In this document: positions 1-6,732 of the stretch, in pieces
Layout of the letters: every line of letters begins with the position of its first letter
How positions within the stretch are numbered: the first letter of the stretch is position 1
Assembly: GCA_012735315.1 (NCBI GenBank)
Contig: JAAYHS010000019.1
Coordinates: forward strand, 1-33,246
Origin: Bacillota bacterium
GTDB lineage: Bacteria; Bacillota; UBA4882; UBA8346
Length of the DNA: 33,246 bases
Direction: 5' to 3'
The notes under the pieces: model-generated
The model's input: the letters and a program-made list of their open reading frames with translations, nothing else
Database searches by the model: none
Told to the model about the DNA's origin: nothing
Translations under genes and position numbers: made by a program

Positions 1-470
1 AAAATGATACCGGTTAAAACCGGTAAAAAACCTTGGACGGTGATAATAATGGGTTTTATATCGGTTTTAACCGATAAGATTAGTTGCAGCCACGGATTTC
101 AATCCGTGGATTGGGGATCGTGATTGGGAAAGATGGATTGGAGATTTTGGCAAACTAATGATTGAGGTAAAAAACATGAAAACCCGCCACGGGTTAGAAA
201 CCCGTGGCAAAAAAATGATACCGGTTAAAACCGGTAAAAAACCTTGAACGGCGATATATAATGGGTTTTAATATCGGTTTTAACCGATAAGATTAGTTGC
301 AGCCATGGATTTCAATCCGTGGATTGGGGATCGTGATTGGATAATGTGGATTAGTTATTTTGGTTAAAAGTGATTGAGGTAAAAAACATGAAAACCTGAG
401 AAAATAATAATACCGGTTAAAACCGGTAAAAAACCTTCTCGAACGGCAACATATTATCGGGTTAATAGAA
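1..470. repeat. Tandem ~200-bp repeat array of short palindromes (REP-like)
   Basis: Two nearly identical units start at about 1 and 212, and a third, rapidly diverging one at about 401. Each begins with the palindrome ACCGGTTAAAACCGGT (9-24, 220-235, 412-427). Units 1 and 2 then carry TATCGGTTTTAACCGATA (59-76, 272-289) and CCACGGATTTCAATCCGTGG (90-109; 303-322 with one C-to-T change). Unit 1 ends with a fourth palindrome at 186-208 (arms GCCACGGGTT / AACCCGTGGC, loop AGA) that unit 2 lacks. All four have CGGnTT-type left arms and AAnCCG-type right arms with tiny loops. No ORF covers the array. The layout resembles REP/palindromic-unit clusters; no RAYT transposase gene lies in the window, so the family assignment is inference. 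Confidence 0.8.
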
Positions 471-587
471 AAAAGTTCGTCTAGAATGAATTAAAATCCC
501 CTAATCCGTAAAATCCCGACTAATCCTGGTCCGGACGAATGTTTTAGACCAGACAACTCAACCCTAATAAGGGGGACTCTTAAATCA
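471..587. other. Intergenic stretch before the GT51 gene
   Basis: AT-rich sequence with no ORF of note. A short inverted repeat, TGGTC / GACCA, lies around 527-555, and a purine run (AAGGGGG) sits about 12 nt before the ATG at 588, rather far for a ribosome binding site. I see no convincing promoter here. Confidence 0.4.
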
Positions 588-1304
588 ATGAAAAAATTCC
601 TCAAAATCATCACCTTAACCTTTGGTTTTTTCCTTTTGGCCGTTTTAGGCTACTATCTAATCATTATTATCAAGGCGCGCGTGGAGACACCCCGCATAAT
701 CGGCCAAGCCTTGCGGGCTGAAAATATGGTTTTGAAAGTAAGCGACCTGAGCGAATGGCAACTGAACGCTTTGTTGAAGATTGAAGATCCGGCTTTTTAT
801 CGACATAAAGGGGTTGATTTGAGAACGCCGGGAGCGGGTTTGACAACCATCACCCAGGGCTTGGTTAAAATGTACTATTTCGAGCGCTTCGAAGCGGGTT
901 TGGCCAAAATAAAGCAGACCCTGATCGCCAGGTTCGCCTTGGACCCGTTGGTTGCCAAGGATCTTCAATTACAATTGTTTATCAATAATGTATATTTGGG
1001 AGACGTCAACGGTGAACCGGTCTATGGATTTGATAAGGCGGCGCGTGTTTATTACGGGAAACCGGTCAATCAATTAAGCCAAAAAGAGTATTTATCGATC
1101 GTGGCGATGATCAATTCGCCGCAAGGCTTTCATATCCTGAAACGGCCCGCCGCCAACGCGGAGCGGACGGAGAGGCTGATGAAGGTGGTATCCGGCGAAT
1201 ATCGGCCGAAACATTTGATGGATCTGTATTACGGGAAACTGGACCGGGAAACTCAAAAGTATCTGGCCCCGGCGTCTTATTTTCCGAAGCTTTATGAAGA
1301 TTAG
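588..1304 (+). CDS. Monofunctional GT51 peptidoglycan glycosyltransferase-like protein
   Basis: A 238-residue membrane-anchored glycosyltransferase of family GT51, which polymerises lipid II into glycan strands outside the membrane. Residues 5-29 form one hydrophobic N-terminal anchor. The catalytic motif I is present as EDPAFYRHKG (E66, D67), followed by motif II GLTTITQGLVK (residues 84-94; usually GxSTITQQ) and the FINNVYLG motif (131-138). The usual KxxE of motif III reads KIKQ (107-110), so the second conserved glutamate is glutamine. There is no transpeptidase domain, so it resembles MtgA rather than a bifunctional PBP. It stands alone, flanked by the palindrome array and a convergent methyltransferase gene. 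The family is clear; activity is uncertain. Confidence 0.85.
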   Translation: MKKFLKIITLTFGFFLLAVLGYYLIIIIKARVETPRIIGQALRAENMVLKVSDLSEWQLNALLKIEDPAFYRHKGVDLRTPGAGLTTITQGLVKMYYFERFEAGLAKIKQTLIARFALDPLVAKDLQLQLFINNVYLGDVNGEPVYGFDKAARVYYGKPVNQLSQKEYLSIVAMINSPQGFHILKRPAANAERTERLMKVVSGEYRPKHLMDLYYGKLDRETQKYLAPASYFPKLYED

Positions 1305-1396
1305 GCGGTTGAAGGAATGGAGACTACCCGGCTTAATTTTTGGATGTTGGCGCGGTGGCTGGAAGAGGAGCTATTAAGATAGTCGTCCATTCTCCC

Positions 1397-1430
1397 GGTA
1401 TGAATATATTTTTTTACGATAATTCATACC
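1397..1430. terminator. Inverted repeat between convergent genes, possible bidirectional terminator
   Basis: Arms GGTATGAAT (1397-1405) and ATTCATACC (1422-1430) form a perfect 9-bp stem around a T-rich 16-nt loop. It lies between the ends of the GT51 gene (+) and the methyltransferase gene (-), where a shared terminator would be expected. The tails are AT-rich but carry no clean T tract, so the call is tentative. Confidence 0.4.
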
Positions 1431-1515
1431 CTTTCAAATAAAAATGAATGGTTTTTTAAAAAATATGTTGTTTTTTCCAAAAAATGCGCCTAATTTTATT
1501 AGTCAAGTGTGTTTT

Positions 1516-2220
1516 TTAACTATCCATCTGCATTATTTCATTATCAAGTTGCATATTACAATTATGCAGGTGTTTCCCTGCTTCGATGATTATATTCCGC
1601 GTTCCCCAGAGCTTTTCCATAGGGAAATGCTTTACTTCCTCCAATAAGAAATGAGGCCTTTCACACCAAAAATCCGCTCCGTCCGAATACCGCCAATCTC
1701 TTTTTGCTTGCATGGTATCACAGAGGCCTGCTTTGAATACATCAAATATGAAAACGCCGTCTTCATTTAGCCCGTTATAAATCTTCCTTAACAAAACCAC
1801 CTGTTCGTCAGGGGTTAAAGCGCCGAAGTCGCAATAAATACAGATCGCCATATCATATCCCGCGCCGATATCGTCTTTGATATAATCTTTACATTGATAG
1901 TCGATCCGGAGATTTTCTTCAGCTGCTTTTCTTTTCGCATAGGAAATCGAACGTTCCGAGATATCGATTCCGGTGACGGAATATCCTTTTTTCGCCAACA
2001 ATGAAGCATATAAACCCGGGCCGCAACCGAGATCTAATACCTTTCCTTGAGGCGAATTATCTAAGATCCATTCAATTGTCTTTTCAATTGTATTTATGTT
2101 GCGGCTGGCAACGTCGTTACTCAAGTTAAGATGGGCGGATAACATGTTTTGCGAAATATAGTCATCCGTCCAAATGGAGTGGTCGCTTCTTTGATATGCT
2201 TTTAAGTCGTAAAAAATCAA
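1516..2220 (-). CDS. Class I SAM-dependent methyltransferase (short C-terminus)
   Basis: A 234-residue Rossmann-fold methyltransferase. Motif I is VLDLGCGPGLYA (61-72), the acidic end of strand 2 is D86 in GIDIS, and a motif IV-like segment follows (DMAICIYCDFGAL). The substrate cannot be told; the type resembles small-molecule methyltransferases. The start is TTG at 2220, with an in-frame stop a few codons upstream and no ideal ribosome binding site. After about residue 205 the usual C-terminal strands and helices seem replaced by a short polar tail, suggesting truncation; neither other frame restores a longer end. It follows a decayed alpha/beta hydrolase gene by about 35 nt on the same strand, so the two probably formed one transcription unit. 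Confidence 0.75.
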   Translation of the reverse strand: MIFYDLKAYQRSDHSIWTDDYISQNMLSAHLNLSNDVASRNINTIEKTIEWILDNSPQGKVLDLGCGPGLYASLLAKKGYSVTGIDISERSISYAKRKAAEENLRIDYQCKDYIKDDIGAGYDMAICIYCDFGALTPDEQVVLLRKIYNGLNEDGVFIFDVFKAGLCDTMQAKRDWRYSDGADFWCERPHFLLEEVKHFPMEKLWGTRNIIIEAGKHLHNCNMQLDNEIMQMDS

Positions 2221-2255
2221 GCGCTTTTTCAGCCCCTTTTGGTCGTTTTACGTAT

Positions 2256-3092
2256 CTAATCACCTTTGGAGCCCATTTCAATTGTAACCCTGTTTAACCA
2301 CTCTTTTACCGTCTCGGTAAAAAGATGCTCCTGCTCAATTTGGAGATTGTGAGCGGCCTTGTCAAGTAAAACAAAGGAAGCTCTGGGGTATAGATCAAGC
2401 AGTTTCCATATACCCCGGTAACCGACGATGGAATCTTGCCTTCCCGCCAACATGAGCGTAGGTTTCAAAAACGGCTTTTCAAAGGCATCCACATTGAAAC
2501 TCAGGGGTTCCCGGCAGTTTTCCAAAAACGAACGGTCGGCCATTTTCAGGCCAGGGAGAACTTCTGTTTTAAACCGTTCCCAGACCCGTTTGTTTTGGAT
2601 GGTGTTGATTCCTTTTCCTTCAAAATATTTCCGCTCTTCTTCCGTGAGACTTTCAAGGAGTGCGTTGTCTCTTTCTAATACTTGAAATTGACCTCCTTTT
2701 TCTTCCGGCCCCCTCATAGGCTACAACGGGACAAATTAAAAGAAGTCCATCCACGGATGAAGGACGTTTGTTGATTATAGCTCTGGCCAATAAACCTCCA
2801 TAGGATTCGCCGGCCAAAAGGAAATTTTGGTCGGGAATGACGGCATCGATAAAGTTTAAAACCAAATTAAGCATTTGATTCGAACCGGTAATCACGGTGC
2901 GCCTTTGGTTCTTCCCATTCAGGGTAAATCAAAATAGATGCGTTGCCACGTTGTATTGGTCGTTTTGAAGATAGGTTCCATGCACCCTTTCATCAATCTG
3001 TGGTCCGGGGACCGTCCGTGAATCATTAGAATCGGCTTGCCTTCGCCATGAATTTCATAATATATATTTATATCCCGTACTTTGCATTCCAT
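2256..3092 (-). pseudogene. Alpha/beta hydrolase, broken by a nonsense codon and frameshifts
   Basis: Three successive minus-strand frames together make one alpha/beta hydrolase. The first piece, starting at the ATG at 3092 behind AAAGGAG, carries the oxyanion-loop region (MIHGRSPDH). The second carries the nucleophile elbow GESYGG. The third carries the lid and the C-terminal acid/histidine region (LAGRQDS, DKAAHNLQIEQE). The reading is broken by an in-frame TGA at 2919-2921 (after YFDLP), by an apparent one-base loss near 2893 where CCGTGATT replaces an expected CCGTGGATT, and by another shift near 2700-2720. The spacing and order of the pieces match an intact hydrolase of about 280 residues, so this is recent decay. 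Sequencing error is the alternative for single positions, but three independent lesions make it unlikely. Confidence 0.85.
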
Positions 3093-3252
3093 ATTGTTCT
3101 CCTTTGGAACATGAGTCAAATTTACATGTAATTATCTTCTATAGCTTTTAGTTAACTCCTTTATGATTTATTGGAACATTGAAACACAGCTAAAAGAATT
3201 ACTAGTCCGGGCCGGGCATCAAATATTGCGTTGCAATCTTAATAATAAAAAA

Positions 3253-3271
3253 CCCGGACTATCAGTCCGGG
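3253..3271 (-). terminator. Rho-independent terminator of the OmpA-like gene
   Basis: The stem CCCGGACT / AGTCCGGG with a 3-nt loop, read on the minus strand, is followed by a run of T (3252-3243). It starts about 15 nt past the stop codon of the OmpA-like gene. Confidence 0.9.
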
Positions 3272-3285
3272 GTTAGCAAGATTTA

Positions 3286-4119
3286 TTATTTGGTCCCTTT
3301 TTCAAGAGCTTGTTCTTTGGTGGGGACGCTTTCCCACAGAGAGACATCCACCCGCCGGTTCTGCCACCAGGATGATTCATCATGGCCGGTAGCCAGCGGA
3401 TATTCTTCGCCGTATGCATAGATGACGATCCGATTGGCGTCGATTCCGTTGTCGACCAAATATTTCTTGACCGACTGGGCTCTGCGGGATGAAAGTTGGA
3501 TGTTATAATCCTTGGCGCCTCTTTCATCCGCATGTCCGCCCAGTACGATATGTAGGTCAGGGTTGTCCTTTAGAATTCGGACATTCAGATCGAGCGCGGA
3601 CGTTTGGTCGTCACGGATATTTGACTTGTCGAAATCAAAGTAAATTGGTTTCAAATCTTTGTTAGGATCGACCTTTACCACCGGTGTTGGGATCAGCGTG
3701 GGTTGTAGTTGCGGTTCCGGTGTCGGTTCGGGTTTGACTTCTTTAACCGCGGGAGCGTTGATGGTGAATGCGCCGGCTAAAACGGCCGGTTTTTCCTTTT
3801 TACTCATTGAGCCGATATTTACTACAACCACATCCCATTGGCCTTCGGCTTTTCCCGATAAATCGACGGCGCAAGTAATTTGTTCCTTGGCGACTTCGAG
3901 ATTGGTGGCGATAATATCGGGTTGACCCGCTTTAGTGAGTTTGACGTATGCCGATTTATGAAATTTAGCGCCTGAAACAACTATATTCACCGATTGGTTG
4001 TTAAGTCCGTTGTTTGGAGAAACGGAAGCGACTTCCGGTACGGGACAGCCTAAAGCGATAGCAGTGATACTAAGTAATAATACGAGCGATAAAACGGTTA
4101 CAATTAATTTTTTTTGCAT
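3286..4119 (-). CDS. TIG-domain and OmpA/Pal-like peptidoglycan-associated envelope protein
   Basis: A 277-residue exported protein. A signal peptide (1-24) ends in ALGC, so C25 could be lipidated although the -3 residue is not the usual leucine. Residues 27-122 look like an IPT/TIG immunoglobulin-like domain (PEVASVSPNNG start). A Pro/Glu/Thr-rich linker (123-150) leads to an OmpA C-terminal domain (155-265) very close to Pal: IYFDFDKSNI, GGHADERGAKDYN, LSSRRAQSV and NRRVDV. D198 and R212 or R213 match the residues that bind diaminopimelate in peptidoglycan. The gene is a single unit with its own promoter, ribosome binding site (GGAGG, 7 nt before ATG) and terminator. It probably tethers peptidoglycan to another envelope layer. 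Confidence 0.9.
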   Translation of the reverse strand: MQKKLIVTVLSLVLLLSITAIALGCPVPEVASVSPNNGLNNQSVNIVVSGAKFHKSAYVKLTKAGQPDIIATNLEVAKEQITCAVDLSGKAEGQWDVVVVNIGSMSKKEKPAVLAGAFTINAPAVKEVKPEPTPEPQLQPTLIPTPVVKVDPNKDLKPIYFDFDKSNIRDDQTSALDLNVRILKDNPDLHIVLGGHADERGAKDYNIQLSSRRAQSVKKYLVDNGIDANRIVIYAYGEEYPLATGHDESSWWQNRRVDVSLWESVPTKEQALEKGTK

Positions 4120-4188
4120 TTGATAACCTCCATAAGATTAAATTATTATGGCGAAGTAACAAATCACCTCCTTATTTTGTTTACACTT

Positions 4189-4217
4189 ATTATCCCAAAA
4201 GGTAAAATTTAGGTCAA
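4189..4217 (-). promoter_or_regulatory. SigmaA-type promoter of the OmpA-like gene
   Basis: On the minus strand, TTGACC (4217-4212) and GATAAT (4194-4189) are separated by exactly 17 nt. This predicts a leader of about 60 nt before the ATG at 4119. The leader also contains a second strong Shine-Dalgarno sequence, AAGGAGGTGA, at 4173-4164. Confidence 0.75.
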
Positions 4218-4442
4218 ACCTCGTCTATCTCTAATATTAGGTCTGGGGCATGATTAACCGACCGGGTCGATAATATAATCCAAATTAGATGGAAATATTA
4301 GTTGTGGGTTTATTTTAAAATAACGCAGTTTTTTGGGTTAAGTTTCCTGATAGTCACCAAAAATTGGAGCTTGATCTTATTAAGCCTCATTATTTGGGAT
4401 TTGTCAAGTAATAAATAATCCGGAAGGGTTTGAAGTTTTACG
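4218..4442. other. Intergenic stretch between the DUF815 and OmpA-like genes
   Basis: AT-rich, with no ORF, no strong hairpin and no repeat that I can see. It separates the end of the DUF815 gene from the promoter of the OmpA-like gene. Confidence 0.5.
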
Positions 4443-5687
4443 CTAAACTCCGGGTTTTAAGTTTGCCAACCCCAATTCCCCCGCCAATTGATCCACGAAT
4501 TGTTTCGCGGTGCGTCCGGAACGTCCGTTTTGGTAGTTTTCCCATTGGATGGCGCGGGCTTCGATTTCGGATGGGGGCAGCTTGATCCCTCTTTGAGCGG
4601 ATAACTCTTTGACAATCGTCAAGTACTCCTCCCGGGTGGGAGTCGAATAGGTTAAGGTAACCCCAAAGCGGTCGGAGAGAGAAAGTTTTTCTTGGATCAC
4701 GTCGTTGCCGTGGATTTCTTCTTCGCGATCGGCGAATGTTTCCGCGACTAAGTGGCGGCGGTTGGATGTGGCGTAAATTAACGTATTGGAGGGTTTGGTT
4801 TGCAATCCGCCTTCCAGAACCGCTTTCAAATGTTTGTATTTTACTTCCTCGTCTTCGAATGATAAATCATCCACAAAGAGAATAAATTTCAAGCCCCGGT
4901 CTCTCAAAGCCGCAACAATTGTCGCGAAATCGCTCAAATCTTCCTTATTGACTTCAATCAGTCGTAATTTTTCTTTGGAGAAATGATTGGTCAGGGCTTT
5001 AATCGACGAAGACTTACCGGTGCCCCGGTCGCCGTAGAGCAAAATATTATTGGCGGGCAAACCGTTGAGGAACTGCAGGGTATTCCGGATTAAAGTCTTT
5101 TTTTGGTGTTCGTAACCGATTAAGTGATCGAAGGTAATCTGATCGGGGTTTGTTACCGGTTTAAAACTCCGTTCCGTCGAATTCCAAATGAAAGAGTGAT
5201 ATTTACCGAAAATTCCGGCGCCCCGTTTTTGATAGAACTCCGCCAGCCATTGGAGGCAAGCGTCGATTTTACTGCTGTATAACGAGTCGAATCCGGGATT
5301 GAGATTAACCTCTTGACCGGGAACGATATGGATGGGGAATCCGGAAAAAGGTTCCCAGTGAAGTAAGGCGCCGAGTATTTTAAGGTCATGCTGGACGGCG
5401 TAAATGATATTGGCGGGTATTTTTTGATATTCGCCCCGTTCGCAGCGGAGCGCGAAATAGTTGGCGTCGTTTTCAATCAGCTCCCATAAAAAAGAGGCCC
5501 AAGCGTTTAAACTTTTCGGATAGCATTCCAGGATCGAACCGAGCCACCCGGAAAGAGGGGGGTTGAAGGGTTCAGCGGTGATTATCCTGATTAATTGGCT
5601 GATCAACGGGTCCTCTTTTAGAGAACGGTAAATAATTAACCGATCGAAAAGTTGAACGATTTTACCGGGTTCCAGCTGTACTTTCAT
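4443..5687 (-). CDS. DUF815-family AAA+ ATPase
   Basis: A 414-residue cytoplasmic P-loop ATPase. Residues 1-185 form a mostly helical N-terminal region. The ATPase core begins with the Walker A GDRGTGKS (219-226), then the Walker B strand KFILFVDDLSF with D273/D274, and a sensor-1-like YATSNRRHL. The length and the ATSNRRH signature fit the DUF815 family, which is widespread in Bacillota and whose cellular role is not established. The start ATG follows GAGGTGAT at good spacing. The LOG-family gene lies 138 nt upstream on the same strand, but no clear link between the two is visible. Confidence 0.9.
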   Translation of the reverse strand: MKVQLEPGKIVQLFDRLIIYRSLKEDPLISQLIRIITAEPFNPPLSGWLGSILECYPKSLNAWASFLWELIENDANYFALRCERGEYQKIPANIIYAVQHDLKILGALLHWEPFSGFPIHIVPGQEVNLNPGFDSLYSSKIDACLQWLAEFYQKRGAGIFGKYHSFIWNSTERSFKPVTNPDQITFDHLIGYEHQKKTLIRNTLQFLNGLPANNILLYGDRGTGKSSSIKALTNHFSKEKLRLIEVNKEDLSDFATIVAALRDRGLKFILFVDDLSFEDEEVKYKHLKAVLEGGLQTKPSNTLIYATSNRRHLVAETFADREEEIHGNDVIQEKLSLSDRFGVTLTYSTPTREEYLTIVKELSAQRGIKLPPSEIEARAIQWENYQNGRSGRTAKQFVDQLAGELGLANLKPGV

Positions 5688-5824
5688 TCAAAATCACCTC
5701 ATCGCTAATGACTGATTCGAGGCAACCTTGGAAAATACCTGCAACCCGGAGGATGTTAAATCATTTTTAACAAGGCAGGCTCAAACTTATTTTGCGATGC
5801 CGGCTTTAGAAACATAAAACCACG

Positions 5825-6556
5825 CTAGCATGGTTGGTTTAAGTAGCCGTTCTCCCTAGAGGCGTTAATCACTATTTGGGCTGCTTCTTCCGGATCCTCG
5901 ACTACTTGGAATAGCTTTAAGTCGCTTAGGTCAATGCAACCCGCTGCGACCATTTTTTCTTCCATCCAGTCAATCAATCCCTTCCAATAACCACGGTCAT
6001 AGAGTACTATCGGGAAATGATCGATTTTATCGGTTTGGACCAGGGTTAAAGCCTCGAAAAGTTCATCCATGGTGCCGAACCCGCCGGGCATAATGATGAA
6101 GGCGACGGCGTATTTGATGAACATCAGTTTGCGGACGAAAAAATAGCGAAATTTGAGGGCGATGGTTTGATAGGGATTCGGAAAGGGTTCTCTGGGAAGT
6201 TGGATGCCGCAACCTACGGAAACGCCGTTTACTTGGTATGCTCCCTTATTGGCCGCTTCCATAATCCCCGGGCCGCCGCCGGAAATGACCGCCAGTCCGG
6301 CTGTCGCCAGTTGCCGGGCGATGGCTTCGGCGGCTTGATAGTATGGGTTGGATTCGTTGAACCGGGCTGATCCGAAGATAGCCGCCGCCGGACCGATTTT
6401 GGACAAGGCGTCGAAACCTTCCACCATTTCCCCCTGAATTCTGAGTACGCGCCAAGGGTCTTGAATGGTAAAGTCGGGAATAGGGGGACATGGAGCTTGC
6501 AGCAGTTCTTTATCCTCGTTGTCAACCCATCCCTTAGGCTGCTGGAGTTGGATCAA
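5825..6556 (-). CDS. LOG-family protein (Rossmann-like, PGGxGTxxE)
   Basis: A 243-residue member of the LOG / TIGR00730 family, whose characterised members hydrolyse nucleoside 5'-monophosphates such as cytokinin ribotides to base and ribose 5-phosphate. The nucleotide-binding motif SGGGPGIMEAAN (92-103), the R142/K143 pair and the family hallmark PGGFGTMDE (157-165) are all present. This protein has about 40 extra N-terminal residues relative to the shortest LOG proteins. The start is TTG at 6556 with GGTGAG as ribosome binding site. The true substrate is unknown. It has a plausible promoter of its own (6595-6622), with a direct repeat between promoter and start codon. Confidence 0.88.
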   Translation of the reverse strand: MIQLQQPKGWVDNEDKELLQAPCPPIPDFTIQDPWRVLRIQGEMVEGFDALSKIGPAAAIFGSARFNESNPYYQAAEAIARQLATAGLAVISGGGPGIMEAANKGAYQVNGVSVGCGIQLPREPFPNPYQTIALKFRYFFVRKLMFIKYAVAFIIMPGGFGTMDELFEALTLVQTDKIDHFPIVLYDRGYWKGLIDWMEEKMVAAGCIDLSDLKLFQVVEDPEEAAQIVINASRENGYLNQPC

Positions 6557-6594
6557 TTTTTCTCACCGGAAATATTTTTAACCGGAAATCCGGT

Positions 6595-6622
6595 ATTATT
6601 CGCGTCGGACGGTGTCGTTCAA
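6595..6622 (-). promoter_or_regulatory. Possible sigmaA promoter of the LOG-family gene
   Basis: On the minus strand, TTGAAC (6622-6617) and AATAAT (6600-6595) are 16 nt apart. Downstream, the 9-mer ACCGGAAAT (+ strand reading) occurs at 6565-6573 and 6581-6589, a 16-nt period covering the likely transcription start. Confidence 0.45.
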
Positions 6623-6645
6623 TTTTTATATTTTACTTAAAAAGG

Positions 6646-6684
6646 AACACCCGCAGTTCCGCTTCTTAAGCGGCTGCGGGTGTT
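6646..6684 (-). terminator. Rho-independent terminator of the PL9-like gene
   Basis: The outer stem AACACCCGCAG / CTGCGGGTGTT encloses an inner stem CCGCTT / AAGCGG. On the minus strand it is followed by CCTTTTTAAG. It lies about 50 nt after the stop codon of the large secreted protein. Confidence 0.85.
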
Positions 6685-6732
6685 GGAATAACGGTTCTGA
6701 GTAGCTAAGTTTTTCAGAAGCCTTGTTTGTTT

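Noticed and set aside
1-470. CRISPR array
   Set aside because: The repeat period is about 200 nt and whole units are conserved; there are no short uniform repeats with unique spacers and no cas genes.
1444-1647. 67-residue + strand ORF
   Set aside because: It overlaps the methyltransferase gene antisense, has low-complexity sequence and no ribosome binding site.
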